The notes below the pieces were generated by a model. It saw nothing but the letters and a program-made list of their open reading frames with translations, was not told the origin of the DNA and searched no databases. From assembly GCF_003970495.1 (NCBI RefSeq), contig NZ_RXWW01000002.1, positions 1-64,000 of the forward strand: a DNA stretch of 64,000 nt, written 5' to 3'. Position 1 is the first letter of the stretch. Every line of letters starts with the position of its first letter. This document shows, in pieces, positions 24,964-34,422 of this stretch. The translations under genes were made by a program, and so were the position numbers. This DNA is from Staphylococcus pasteuri. Its GTDB lineage: Bacteria; Bacillota; Bacilli; Staphylococcales; Staphylococcaceae.

Positions 24964-26156
24964 GTGGCAAACTCTCCTTTCTTTCTAGTAAGTGCTTTTG
25001 GAAAGGCAATAATAGCGACGGAAGCGTTAAGCAACCAATATATAGCTGAATACCAGCTTAAATAGAAAATAGTGAAAATATTAATTTTTTCGTATTTACT
25101 ATCTGCAATAAGTGAAACTGTGAATTGAACTGTATTGATAAATGTTAGTAATAAGGCCGATAAAATGATGAGTGAAAATTTATAATTTAAGAAGTAGTAG
25201 TCTAAGAAGTTAGCATTTATAATTTGAATGATTAAAATAGAGACAACGCAGTAAACCCATATAAGCGAAAAGATTTGTTCGAATACGAGTAAATAAATGG
25301 CTGGATTCATTGATTTTAACCTGGCTTTAAAGTCACGAATTAAAACTTCTTGTCCGCCTTGTGCCCATCTTAATCGTTGTTTCCATAGGCCTCCCACAGT
25401 TTCGGGTACAAGCATTCTACAAAGTGCTCTAGGTTCATATTTAATTTGAAATCCTGCTAGATGGAATTTCCATGAGATGGCAATATCTTCAGTAATCATA
25501 TCGATATCCCATTTTCCAACCTGTATAACTGCAGATTTTCTAAATAGTGTAAATACACCAGAGATTGTATTAATTTTTCCTGTTAAAGATTGTGCACGTT
25601 TGATACTTCCTACCATACTTGCATATTCAATAGTTTGGATTTTACCAAGTATAGATTTTTTATTTCTTATTCTTGGATTACCAGTAACTGCTGCTAATTT
25701 AGGATTGTCTTGGAAGTGTTGAATCATAAAGTAAGGTGCGCAATTATCGATAAGCGTGTCTGCGTCTATGCCCATAACGTAATCATACTCGGCATAATCA
25801 ACACCTTTGTTTAGAGCATTGGCTTTCCCTTGATTGACTTTAAGATCGACAAATGTGAAATCCATTGTTTCTTGAAGCTTATAAATAATCTGTGCAGAAT
25901 TATCTGAACTTCCATCATTGATGACAATGATTTGTTTGTTTGGAAATTCTAATGACAATAGATTTTCAATTGTATCTTTAATTGTTTCTTCTTCGTTAAA
26001 GCAAGGAACTAAAAATGATATACCTTCTTCTCCTATGGCTTTAGTCGGTTTTTGAGTAAGCCATAGCTCAGAAAAGAACATATAAATAATCGTTCCTACT
26101 ATCCAAAATACAGACATAAATAACGGATAAAGTATTAAGAAATTTAATAAGTTCAT
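24933..26156 (-). CDS. icaA: IcaA, PNAG synthase (GT2 glycosyltransferase)
   Basis: ATG 26156, after GGGGGAG, is used rather than the frame opening at 26183; the product is 407 residues. Membrane helices at both ends flank a GT2 domain with VPCFNEEETIKDT, NDGSSDNS, the DADT metal motif, TEDIA and QRLRW (the processive QxxRW motif). IcaA polymerises UDP-GlcNAc into beta-1,6-linked poly-N-acetylglucosamine at the membrane. No icaR gene lies upstream; a dispersin B-like gene is there instead. Inverted repeats in the 288-base upstream gap may be regulatory. Confidence 0.95.
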   Translation of the reverse strand: MNLLNFLILYPLFMSVFWIVGTIIYMFFSELWLTQKPTKAIGEEGISFLVPCFNEEETIKDTIENLLSLEFPNKQIIVINDGSSDNSAQIIYKLQETMDFTFVDLKVNQGKANALNKGVDYAEYDYVMGIDADTLIDNCAPYFMIQHFQDNPKLAAVTGNPRIRNKKSILGKIQTIEYASMVGSIKRAQSLTGKINTISGVFTLFRKSAVIQVGKWDIDMITEDIAISWKFHLAGFQIKYEPRALCRMLVPETVGGLWKQRLRWAQGGQEVLIRDFKARLKSMNPAIYLLVFEQIFSLIWVYCVVSILIIQIINANFLDYYFLNYKFSLIILSALLLTFINTVQFTVSLIADSKYEKINIFTIFYLSWYSAIYWLLNASVAIIAFPKALTRKKGEFATWTSPDRGKS

Positions 26157-26274
26157 GTTTCTCCCCCTAGGAATTTTTAACATGAACTGATGATAATGCA
26201 GTTTTCTAGGAGTTGCAACACTTTTTTAATATATAAAAAAGTTATAATTGGTATAATTATTATTAAACAAAAAT

Positions 26275-26298
26275 AACTCTATTATTAATAATAGAGTT
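26275..26298. promoter_or_regulatory. Perfect 24-base palindrome upstream of icaA
   Basis: AACTCTATTATTAATAATAGAGTT is fully self-complementary. It lies 119 bases upstream of the icaA ATG and 147 bases after the GH20 stop. On the minus strand a T-rich stretch follows, so it may act as a terminator, an operator, or both. Confidence 0.6.
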
Positions 26299-26361
26299 AA
26301 AAATTTTATGCTTAAGAAGTTTTAGTTGGTAAAAAGAGTTTATGGGTGAAAAAACGCTTTA

Positions 26362-26381
26362 GACAGTTTTAGTTTACTGTC
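26362..26381. promoter_or_regulatory. Second inverted repeat between GH20 gene and icaA
   Basis: GACAGT (26362-26367) and ACTGTC (26376-26381) flank eight bases. A T run follows eight bases later on the minus strand, so a weak terminator of the GH20 gene is possible. Confidence 0.45.
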
Positions 26382-26444
26382 AAAAAGGAAAAACTTAGCA
26401 ATAAATCAATGGACAAAAAATGTTGTGTTAACAATAGCTTAATA

Positions 26445-27473
26445 TTAGAAAAATATTTTAATGTATTTAATGATGTACTTGATGAGATCATTTTGACTTA
26501 GAGAAGAAGCAAACTCTCCCCAAAAACTCATCGTCACACCGTTTAGGTTTGTATCGTAATAGTTCTTTTGATGATTATGGTACGTATTAAATGACGTTAT
26601 TTTTGTGTCAGATATTAAATCAATATTTTTAGATGTTGAAGTTGATTTTTCATCTCTAGGAAATAGATATAAGGACTGACTATTAAAGTTTTCAACTTGA
26701 TGGTTGTAATTGAAAAAGTCTCGTGGTGTTAGGCTACTTTGATTTTTCTGTTGCCAATACATAATGATAATGGCTTGATCTAACTGTTTCAGACCTTCTT
26801 TAGTTATGGAATCGTTCCATATTTTAGTTTCATAGTTATTGGAATTAGCATAGTTAGAAATTTGATTGATGTATTTTACGAATTGTTGTTGGTTCGCACC
26901 ACTACCGGGAACTTCATCGCCACCAATGACCATTTTCTGTTCATTTTTATACTTCGGCTGTTTAAATAAATCGCTAATTTCTGAAATTAAATCTTTAGAG
27001 AATTTCAATGAATCTTTGTTATCTATAAAATCAATCGTACTTGAATCATCTTGCGATACGACTTTTTGATATGTATCAGGATGATGTTTTCTTAATAAAG
27101 TAAGGATGGATTTTGAGTGAGAAGGTAAATCTATTTCTGGAATAATCTGCACATTCCTTTTGTTCGCATATTTAATAATAGATTTGAGTTCTTTTTTAGT
27201 TAAAAAGTATGAATTCGTTTTGTTGGATGTCTGCTTTAACATTTTTGAATAGATACTGTAGTTTTCATTATCAGAAAAATGTAACTGTAAATATGTGCCA
27301 TGATGTTTACTTAGATGTTTGATAATTTGCTTAATACTATGTTCTGTATAGTGTTTACGTGCAATATCTAACGTAATGCCTTTTTCTATTTCTGATTTAT
27401 CTAGTTTCTTTTGGAAAAATATAGTGAATATCGCTAAAAAGATTACTAGGCATAAAATAAATTTCTTTAACAT
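26445..27473 (-). CDS. Dispersin B-like GH20 beta-N-acetylglucosaminidase
   Basis: The 342-residue protein has one N-terminal hydrophobic segment (residues 4-20, signal or anchor) and then a GH20 barrel close to dispersin B: ITLDIARKHY, LQLHFSDNENY, IIPEIDLPSHS and the catalytic pair Asp186-Glu187 in VIGGDEVPGSG, with IWND and MYWQQ tryptophans further on. Dispersin B cleaves beta-1,6-linked poly-N-acetylglucosamine and disperses biofilms. Here the gene directly precedes icaADBC on the same strand, where icaR would be expected. Hydrolysis or trimming of the cell's own PNAG is inferred. Confidence 0.9.
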   Translation of the reverse strand: MLKKFILCLVIFLAIFTIFFQKKLDKSEIEKGITLDIARKHYTEHSIKQIIKHLSKHHGTYLQLHFSDNENYSIYSKMLKQTSNKTNSYFLTKKELKSIIKYANKRNVQIIPEIDLPSHSKSILTLLRKHHPDTYQKVVSQDDSSTIDFIDNKDSLKFSKDLISEISDLFKQPKYKNEQKMVIGGDEVPGSGANQQQFVKYINQISNYANSNNYETKIWNDSITKEGLKQLDQAIIIMYWQQKNQSSLTPRDFFNYNHQVENFNSQSLYLFPRDEKSTSTSKNIDLISDTKITSFNTYHNHQKNYYDTNLNGVTMSFWGEFASSLSQNDLIKYIIKYIKIFF

Positions 27474-27708
27474 GATTAATCCCTTTTAATTAGAAAGTTT
27501 TTTATTGTACAAGATACTATTTAAAATGAAATAGCGTAGTTAAGTTAAAAATAATAATATATTTAAATACCCATATATTCCTCGATTAATCATTTATGTT
27601 AAAATATTTGTAATAAATAAATTTTCGGAAAATTTTTTCTACTTAAATATTTAGGGGTTTTAAAATTTAATAATTTCAAAGGGGATGTTAGTCATGCAAG
27701 GGGATCAT

Positions 27709-29064
27709 ATGTGGTTAACGATAATGGGTCTACTCATTATTATTTCAATTGTTGGTTTATTAATTGCCAAAAAGATTAGTCCATTCGTGGGGATGACACT
27801 AATTCCGTGTCTTGGAGCACTTATACTAGGCTATAACGTTCATGATTTAGTGACGTTCTTTGACAAAGGTTTGGCACAAGTCATGAATGTCGTCATTATG
27901 TTTATTTTCGCGATTATTTTCTTTGGCATTATGACAGATAGTGGTTTATTTAAGCCCGTCGTTAAAAGATTGTTATTAATGACACGAGGTAATGTGATTA
28001 TTGTATGTATTATGACAGCATTGCTTGGTACAATTGCGCAATTAGATGGTGCAGGAGCGATTACATTTTTACTATGTATTCCAGCGTTATTACCACTTTA
28101 TAAAGCATTGAATATGAGTCGTTACTTACTTATCTTATTATTAGCACTGAGTGCAGCCATTATGAATATGGTGCCGTGGGGCGGACCAATGGCTCGTGTA
28201 GCAACAGTGTTAAAGGCTAAAAGTGTTAATGAATTATGGTACGGTTTGATACCTATACAAATTATTGGCTTTGTATTAGTCATGATACTAGCTGTTTATT
28301 TAGGATTTAGAGAGAAACGACGCATTCAAAAAGGTATCGCTAATGGAGAGCTTGAACAAACACAAGACATAGATATACATAAATTGGTGAGACATTATGA
28401 ACACGATCAAGAGATAAAATTCCCAGTTAGAGGTCGCGCAAAAGAGCATGGGTCTATCATTTGGATTAATACACTGTTAACGATTTTAGTTATGGTCATT
28501 ATGCTTTCAAATATAGCACCACCAGAATTTGCATTTATGATAGGTGTCGCATTAGCATTAATCATTAACTATAAGAGTGTCGATGAACAAATGGACCGCG
28601 TCAAAGCACATGCACCTAACGCATTAATGATGGCAGTAGTTATCGTCGGTGCTGGTATGTTTTTAGGTGTGTTAGACCATACAGGAATGTTGAAATCAAT
28701 CGCAACAGATTTAATTAAGATCATTCCACAACCTGTAGGCCCTTATATCCACATTATTGTAGGATTATTAGGTGTGCCACTTGATTTATTAACAAGTACA
28801 GACGCTTATTACTTTGCGTTATTACCAATTGTGAAACAAACTGCAGCAGAATTTGGCGTATCTCAAGTATCTACTGCATACTCAATGGTCATCGGTAATA
28901 TTATTGGTACATTTGTGAGCCCATTTGCACCAGCATTATGGCTTGCACTTGGATTAGCTGAAGCTAATATGGGAACATATATCAAATATGCGTTCTTCTG
29001 GGTATGGGGCTTCGCAATCGTATTATTATTAATTGCAATGTTGGTAGGTACAGTGGCATTTTAA
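27709..29064 (+). CDS. CitMHS-type citrate/divalent metal:H+ symporter
   Basis: ATG 27709 (AAGGGG five bases upstream) is preferred to earlier in-frame ATGs at 27685 and 27694, because it gives the usual short N terminus of CitM-like proteins. The 451-residue protein has about twelve membrane segments with NMVPWGGPMARVATV and PLDLLTSTDAYYFALLP, fitting the citrate-Mg2+:H+ symporter family. It imports metal-complexed citrate or a related carboxylate. It is divergent from the GH20 gene and has no adjacent two-component system. Confidence 0.82.
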   Translation: MWLTIMGLLIIISIVGLLIAKKISPFVGMTLIPCLGALILGYNVHDLVTFFDKGLAQVMNVVIMFIFAIIFFGIMTDSGLFKPVVKRLLLMTRGNVIIVCIMTALLGTIAQLDGAGAITFLLCIPALLPLYKALNMSRYLLILLLALSAAIMNMVPWGGPMARVATVLKAKSVNELWYGLIPIQIIGFVLVMILAVYLGFREKRRIQKGIANGELEQTQDIDIHKLVRHYEHDQEIKFPVRGRAKEHGSIIWINTLLTILVMVIMLSNIAPPEFAFMIGVALALIINYKSVDEQMDRVKAHAPNALMMAVVIVGAGMFLGVLDHTGMLKSIATDLIKIIPQPVGPYIHIIVGLLGVPLDLLTSTDAYYFALLPIVKQTAAEFGVSQVSTAYSMVIGNIIGTFVSPFAPALWLALGLAEANMGTYIKYAFFWVWGFAIVLLLIAMLVGTVAF

Positions 29065-29123
29065 TGTTTGGGCAGTCTTGAGGTAGTCTAAATATCATTA
29101 TTTAATATAAAGACAAAATAAAT

Positions 29124-29166
29124 ACCCGTAACAGAGCGATTAAATCGTTCTATTACGGGTTTCTTT
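29124..29166. terminator. Terminator between CitM-like and azoreductase-like genes
   Basis: ACCCGTAA (29124-29131) pairs with TTACGGGT (29153-29160), with an internal GCGATT/AATCGT stem, then T-rich sequence. Confidence 0.85.
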
Positions 29167-29174
29167 ATTTGATA

Positions 29175-29819
29175 TTATCCTTTTGTATAAAACGCATCGA
29201 ATACTTGGTCTAAGTCTTCTTTAGCGCCTTTCATAATTTCATCTTCTGGCAGCACTGATGTACCTTCCGCACGAGCTACGTAAAATTCGTCAAAGCCCAT
29301 AATTTCTTTGAACATTTCTCTTAAATAATGGTATGAGAATTCAAGAGGTGTGTAACGGTCATCATTTGTATAAACGCCACCACTCGCTTGTAGTAATAAT
29401 GCTTTGTAGTCATCTGTCATCAGCCCAACAGAACCATCTTCAGTATATTTAAATGTTTCTCTAGCCACCATAATATTGTCGATATAATCTTTTAATCTAG
29501 ATGTGATATTGAAGTTGTGTAAAGGTGTCAAAATAACAATACGATGATGTTCTTTAAATTGGTTTAGTAAAAATGAAGACATCTCAGCGATTTGGCTTTC
29601 TTCAGCTGATAATTCTTCTCCTGAACCTAATTTAGACCACACATGTAATAATTGATCACTCTCTAAACGAGGTAGTGCAATATCATATAAATTTAATTCT
29701 TCAATTTCACCTTCTGGAAATGCAGTATTAAACTTTTCTAAAAATAAATTTTTCAATTTAGCAGTATAAGTCGCATAATTATTAAAATACGGATGCGCAT
29801 TAATAAGTAATGTCTTCAT
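29175..29819 (-). CDS. FMN-dependent NADH-azoreductase-like flavoprotein
   Basis: The 214-residue flavodoxin-fold protein starts KTLLINAHPYFNNYATYT and contains ILTPLHNFNITSRLKDYIDNI and LLLQASGGVYTN, the pattern of AcpD/AzoR-type FMN-dependent NADH:quinone or azo reductases. Such enzymes reduce quinones and azo dyes with NADH in the cytoplasm. It is a single-gene unit with a terminator on each side. The physiological substrate is probably a quinone, by family knowledge. Confidence 0.85.
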   Translation of the reverse strand: MKTLLINAHPYFNNYATYTAKLKNLFLEKFNTAFPEGEIEELNLYDIALPRLESDQLLHVWSKLGSGEELSAEESQIAEMSSFLLNQFKEHHRIVILTPLHNFNITSRLKDYIDNIMVARETFKYTEDGSVGLMTDDYKALLLQASGGVYTNDDRYTPLEFSYHYLREMFKEIMGFDEFYVARAEGTSVLPEDEIMKGAKEDLDQVFDAFYTKG

Positions 29820-29910
29820 TAATTTTATTTGCTCCTTTAAATGTAATATTCATAGTATATACATATAAATTTGAAAATACTATTATATAGTTTTAAATTA
29901 ACAAATATTA

Positions 29911-29965
29911 AAGTAGGGACACTCAACTCTTAAAACGCTTCGCTCATGAGTTGCATGTCCCTTTA
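29911..29965. terminator. Terminator after ABC permease gene
   Basis: AAGTAGGGACA and TGTCCCTTT arms (29911-29921 and 29956-29964) with an inner CAACTC/GAGTTG stem. Confidence 0.75.
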
Positions 29966-29993
29966 ATTACAGGAATATATTCATATATTTACT

Positions 29994-32612
29994 TTAATCT
30001 GCTGAGTTTAACGCATTGAGCATATCAATTCTACTTATTTTTCTAGCCATAATCAGCATTACAATAAATGCAAATACTAACGTTAATAGCGTAGAGAATG
30101 TAAAGTTTGTCCAATATAACGTTAAGTCAGCCATAGCATTGTTAGGTGGCAATGTATCCATAATAAAGTGATGTAAATAAGTGCCACCGATAAATCCAGT
30201 TAAAATACCGATGATAGTGAGAAGTATTGTTTCTCGGTAAATATACATCACTGTTTCTTTTTTATAAAAGCCTAATACTCGAAGTGTGGCGAGTTCTCGT
30301 GTACGTTCAGATACATTAATATTTGTTAATGTGAAGAGTACAACGAATGACAATGCAGATGATGCAACAACAATGATTAAGACGATATTATCAAGACCGT
30401 CTAAAATAGTATTGATAGCCGTTTTAGCTTGGTTAGATTGCACTGCTGTTTGGCTCGCATCTTGTTCATTTAATTCACTAGAAACTTTATTAATATTTGA
30501 AGCGGATCTATCTTTTAAATTTAAAATTTTAGCATTGTAATCGATATCTTTATCAAATGCTTTTTCGTAATATTGTTTGTTCATCACCATGTAATGTCCA
30601 GCATACATTTGAGCGATACCATCAATTTTGACTTTATGTTTTGCATTAGTATCATCTTTAATTGTTAGGGTATCGCCTTTTTTGTAGTGGCCAAGTTTAG
30701 CTAATTTTTCAGAAATAACAACACCATTATTGCTTAATTTCATCTTCTTATCTGAATCGGCTTCACGTAAGGTCATATAATCCTTAAAGTTATTAGAGTT
30801 TTTAGGAACAATCATAGAAATTTGTTGATTATCTATAACGTTTTTAGGTTTAGTAGTAACCGATTGATAGTAGACATCATCTTTTTGTTTAACTGAGTCT
30901 AAATCATTCATTTTGTCATTATATTTATCTTTGTCTTGTTGTGAGGCATGCGTATTATAAACACTAATAATATCGTAGTGAATAATATTTTGATATTGGT
31001 TATGGATAATACCATTTAATGAATCTCGCATACCGAAACCAGTAATTAACAGTGCTGTACAGCCAAACACGCCGAGTATTGTCATAAACATACGACCTTT
31101 GTATCTGAAAAGGTTACGAGCAGTCACTTTATGATTGAATGACAATTTATTCCAAATAAATGGTAGACGTTCTAATAATATTTTTGAACCGGCTTTTGGT
31201 GGTTTTGGTAATAATAAATATTTAGGTTGTTCTTTTAAAGCTTTCCAAGCAATATATATTGAAGGTACAACTGTACAAAGTAATGCGACTAATAGACTAA
31301 TACCAATCCACAACCAGTGAGTAGGTGTTTGGATTTCAGGTACAATCAAGTTAGCGGCATAGGCTTGATAAATTTTTTCAGGTAAATACCATGTACCGAA
31401 GAAACTACCTAGGGCAGTACCTATAACTGCAGCACTTGTGCCATAAATTAAGAACAGTTTCATAGCGTCAAATTTTGTATAGCCAAGAGCACGCATTACA
31501 CCCATATTCATTCTTTTTTCTTCAGCCATTCTAGACATTGTGATAAATGTAACTAAAATTGCTACTGCAAAGAAAATGATAGGGAATGTGTTAGATAAAA
31601 TATCAATACGTTTAGCTGATTCACCAAATTGACTATAGCCTTCATTGTAGTCGCTACGAGGTTGGATTTCGTAGTTAATATCGTCTAATTTTTTAATATC
31701 ATTTTCTTTATTTTTGAGTTGTGTTTCAGATTTTGCTATATCTTGTTGAGCGTCTTTTAGTTTGCCAGTTTGTTGAAGCATAGCTTTATTTTCATTAACT
31801 GAATCTTTTTGTTTATCTAACTCTTTTTTCGCTTTGTTAAGTTCTGCTTGTTTATCATCTTTTATATCTGAACGTTGTTTGTCAGACCATTTTTCTAAAT
31901 CATCAGCATTATTTGAAGCATTACTATTAATTTGTTTTTCAAATCGATCTGAGTAACTGTTACCGTGGACGTTATTATAAGTTAGTTTGGCAACATTTGG
32001 TTTGGAAGTGCTGAATCCAGATTTTGCTAGTACGCCGAATGTATCGATTTGCCCCTTACCGACATTGGTTACGCCTAAATTTTGCTTTTGCATGTAATCA
32101 CTTGAGGTTACGAAACCAACAACTTTGTATTGATGATGTTTAAGTCCAGAAATATCTTTTTTACCTTTATTATTTGTAAAATCGATTGTTTGTCCAATTT
32201 TATATTTTGAAGTATCTTGCGCATTTAAAGCAATTTCATTAGAAGCTTTTGGCAAACGACCTTTTTTAACTTTGTAGGTAGATAATTTTGATGTGTTTTC
32301 GTTTAATCGAATAGCTTTATTTGAATTTGCAATACGAGCATCTTTCGAAATGCTATATTCTGTCTTAGCCACATAATCCATATTATTAATGTGATGTTTA
32401 TCGTCTTTTGAAAAGCCAATAGGACTTGTTACTTGTGCGTGAGCCATATGGTGGTCTTGGAAATATTGATCTCCAGTTAGTCGCATATCATTGCCAGTTA
32501 CTTTTAAGCCAATTAATATGAAAGCACCTAAAGCTAATAAAATAGTAATTGAAATGAAGCGAGGAAATGATGACTTAAATTCACGTAATATCGTTTTATT
32601 TAATTTATTCAT
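29994..32612 (-). CDS. FtsX/MacB-like ABC exporter permease
   Basis: This 872-residue protein has an N-terminal membrane segment, a large extracytoplasmic domain with a coiled-coil stretch (about residues 235-310, Lys/Gln/Asp-rich), three membrane helices with MNMGVMRALGYTK, a second extracellular domain (about 540-700) and three C-terminal helices with RTRELATLRVLGFYKKE. This is the tandem FtsX plan of large lipoprotein, peptide or drug export permeases. Its ATPase is encoded 11 bases upstream. Expression is likely controlled by the TetR protein at 33609. Confidence 0.88.
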   Translation of the reverse strand: MNKLNKTILREFKSSFPRFISITILLALGAFILIGLKVTGNDMRLTGDQYFQDHHMAHAQVTSPIGFSKDDKHHINNMDYVAKTEYSISKDARIANSNKAIRLNENTSKLSTYKVKKGRLPKASNEIALNAQDTSKYKIGQTIDFTNNKGKKDISGLKHHQYKVVGFVTSSDYMQKQNLGVTNVGKGQIDTFGVLAKSGFSTSKPNVAKLTYNNVHGNSYSDRFEKQINSNASNNADDLEKWSDKQRSDIKDDKQAELNKAKKELDKQKDSVNENKAMLQQTGKLKDAQQDIAKSETQLKNKENDIKKLDDINYEIQPRSDYNEGYSQFGESAKRIDILSNTFPIIFFAVAILVTFITMSRMAEEKRMNMGVMRALGYTKFDAMKLFLIYGTSAAVIGTALGSFFGTWYLPEKIYQAYAANLIVPEIQTPTHWLWIGISLLVALLCTVVPSIYIAWKALKEQPKYLLLPKPPKAGSKILLERLPFIWNKLSFNHKVTARNLFRYKGRMFMTILGVFGCTALLITGFGMRDSLNGIIHNQYQNIIHYDIISVYNTHASQQDKDKYNDKMNDLDSVKQKDDVYYQSVTTKPKNVIDNQQISMIVPKNSNNFKDYMTLREADSDKKMKLSNNGVVISEKLAKLGHYKKGDTLTIKDDTNAKHKVKIDGIAQMYAGHYMVMNKQYYEKAFDKDIDYNAKILNLKDRSASNINKVSSELNEQDASQTAVQSNQAKTAINTILDGLDNIVLIIVVASSALSFVVLFTLTNINVSERTRELATLRVLGFYKKETVMYIYRETILLTIIGILTGFIGGTYLHHFIMDTLPPNNAMADLTLYWTNFTFSTLLTLVFAFIVMLIMARKISRIDMLNALNSAD

Positions 32613-32623
32613 GTATATCCTCC

Positions 32624-33325
32624 TTAATATTCAATTTCTGATATTGGTTTAGGATGATCATTGATGTAGTCTTCTTTAATTTTTCCATCGAATATTTCAA
32701 TTACATGGTCTGCCATATCTTTTAATGCTGCGTTATGCGTCACGATGATGACCGTTTTATTATTTTCATGACTTAAATCTTGTAGCACTTGTAAAATCTT
32801 TTTGCCAGTTTTGTAATCTAATGCGCCTGTTGGTTCGTCACATAATAGTAAGTCTGGATTTTTTGCAACGGCACGGGCAATAGAAGCACGTTGTTGCTCA
32901 CCACCAGATAGTTGGGAAGGGAAGTTACCCATTCTTTTTTCTAAACCAACTTTTTTTAGCGTTTCTTTAGGATCTAATGCTTCTGATGATAGTTCAGATG
33001 CAAGTTCTAAATTTTCTAAAGTCGTAAGGTTAGGAATGAGATTATAAAATTGGAAGACAAAGCCAACTGATTTCCGTCGATAAGTAGTTAATTCTTTTTC
33101 GGAAAATTGAGCAATATCCGTACCATTAATGATGACTTTTCCTTCTGTAGCTGAATCCATACCACCTAATGTATTTAATAATGTTGATTTACCTGCACCA
33201 GATGAACCAACAATGACCATAAGTTGACCTTTTTCCAATTCAAATGAAATATCGTGATTTGCATAAACCTTTTGATCACCAGTTCCAAATATTTTTGAAT
33301 AATTTTCTAATTTTATATACGCCAT
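32624..33325 (-). CDS. ABC transporter ATP-binding protein (LolD/MacB type)
   Basis: A 233-residue ATPase with Walker [10 protein letters not shown], the Q-loop region [20 protein letters not shown], signature [14 protein letters not shown], Walker [13 protein letters not shown] and an H-loop VTHN. It energises the 872-residue permease directly downstream. Two TetR-type operators lie just upstream of its start (33376-33396 and 33454-33474), so it is expressed from its own regulated promoter. AAAGAGGGG precedes the ATG. Confidence 0.93.
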   Translation of the reverse strand: MAYIKLENYSKIFGTGDQKVYANHDISFELEKGQLMVIVGSSGAGKSTLLNTLGGMDSATEGKVIINGTDIAQFSEKELTTYRRKSVGFVFQFYNLIPNLTTLENLELASELSSEALDPKETLKKVGLEKRMGNFPSQLSGGEQQRASIARAVAKNPDLLLCDEPTGALDYKTGKKILQVLQDLSHENNKTVIIVTHNAALKDMADHVIEIFDGKIKEDYINDHPKPISEIEY

Positions 33326-33375
33326 ATGACCCCTCTTTCCATATAGTTGAATATTAATAATAATGATTTCTTTTA

Positions 33376-33396
33376 TAATAGACAGTGTGTCTATTA
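33376..33396. promoter_or_regulatory. TetR operator 1, upstream of ABC exporter
   Basis: TAATAGACA and TGTCTATTA arms, perfect over nine bases, separated by GTG. It lies 51 bases upstream of the ATPase ATG. Confidence 0.75.
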
Positions 33397-33453
33397 GTTA
33401 AAATAGCACATTTTGATTAGAAAATCTTGGTTTCATTTTGTAAAAATCCGACT

Positions 33454-33474
33454 TAATAGACAGTATGTATATTA
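33454..33474. promoter_or_regulatory. TetR operator 2, upstream of ABC exporter
   Basis: TAATAGACA, GTA, TGTATATTA: the same 9-3-9 layout as operator 1 with one mismatch in the right arm. Confidence 0.65.
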
Positions 33475-33537
33475 TCGTCTATCAATATTAAAATAATAGA
33501 TAAATATGTGTTGATTTAAAACTAAGCTAACTAAAAA

Positions 33538-33577
33538 GCACTCTAAAAATTAGACAAATAACTAATCTTTAGAGTGC
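33538..33577 (-). terminator. Terminator of TetR gene
   Basis: GCACTCTAAA (33538-33547) pairs with TTTAGAGTGC (33568-33577), with T residues next on the minus strand. It separates the TetR transcript from the ABC promoter region. Confidence 0.85.
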
Positions 33578-33608
33578 GAATTTGAATATGATATAGGTTG
33601 ATGTTAGG

Positions 33609-34205
33609 TTATTGATTTTCAAATTCAGATTCAATACCTAATAGTGATATGGGAGAATGGCTAGAAACATCGAAAAGTACCTCCGCAATATAATGAGAGC
33701 TATAATAATTCTCGCTGTTAAACCAACTTTCAATAACTCCTAAATCACCATATATTGTATGATTCAATATAATATCTTTTTGGAAGTTCATTTCAACGTT
33801 GTTTTTTTCCAATAATGGATAATAAATATTTTCACGAACCTTTTCTACTAGTAATGCGCGAAAATAGGTTGTATTCATATTTGTAATGAGTACTTTTACA
33901 AACTCAAAATTAAGTTCAATATATTCTAATAACCGTGTGAAAGACACTTTAAATTCAGTATTAAATATAGCATCATCATTGACTGAAGATTGTTTTACAT
34001 AATCGGTAAGCTCATCAATCGTTTCCTCAATTACAGAGTTTAAGAAATCGTCCTTGCTCTTATAATGTAAATAAAAAGTACTGCGATTGATATTAGCAGC
34101 GTCAGCTAATTGTTTAATCGTGATATTAGAATAACTTACTTGATTTAATAATTGAGTAAGTCCCTTTTTTAAATATTGGTTAGTACGAATTTGTCTTTTG
34201 TCCAT
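33609..34205 (-). CDS. TetR-family regulator of the ABC exporter and amidohydrolase
   Basis: A 198-residue protein with an N-terminal TetR helix-turn-helix (SNITIKQLADAANINRSTFYLHYKSKDDF, about residues 24-52) and a TetR_C-like helical domain. Three copies of one inverted repeat (TAATAGAC...GTCTATTA) surround it: two before the ABC exporter operon and one between this gene and the divergent amidohydrolase. The gene therefore probably represses both neighbours and itself. It has its own terminator. Confidence 0.9.
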   Translation of the reverse strand: MDKRQIRTNQYLKKGLTQLLNQVSYSNITIKQLADAANINRSTFYLHYKSKDDFLNSVIEETIDELTDYVKQSSVNDDAIFNTEFKVSFTRLLEYIELNFEFVKVLITNMNTTYFRALLVEKVRENIYYPLLEKNNVEMNFQKDIILNHTIYGDLGVIESWFNSENYYSSHYIAEVLFDVSSHSPISLLGIESEFENQ

Positions 34206-34338
34206 TTCTGCTTCATCCTTTATTGCATAAATACTTTATTATGTTAAAGATAATCAACATATATCATTGATATGTACATTAAACCTATAATTCGAGAAGT
34301 TTCTGCGAGTATTCATTATGGAAATTTGTTAAGTTATT

Positions 34339-34359
34339 TAATAGACGTATTGTCTATTA
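34339..34359. promoter_or_regulatory. TetR operator 3, between TetR gene and amidohydrolase
   Basis: TAATAGACG, TAT, TGTCTATTA: the same 9-3-9 element with one mismatch; with the outer bases it extends to TTTAATAGAC/GTCTATTAAA. It is placed to control both divergent genes. Confidence 0.72.
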
Positions 34360-34422
34360 AAATATAAGATAACTTAAATAATATTGCAATTGATTTCAAT
34401 AGTAGAAAGTGAGTGTTTGATT

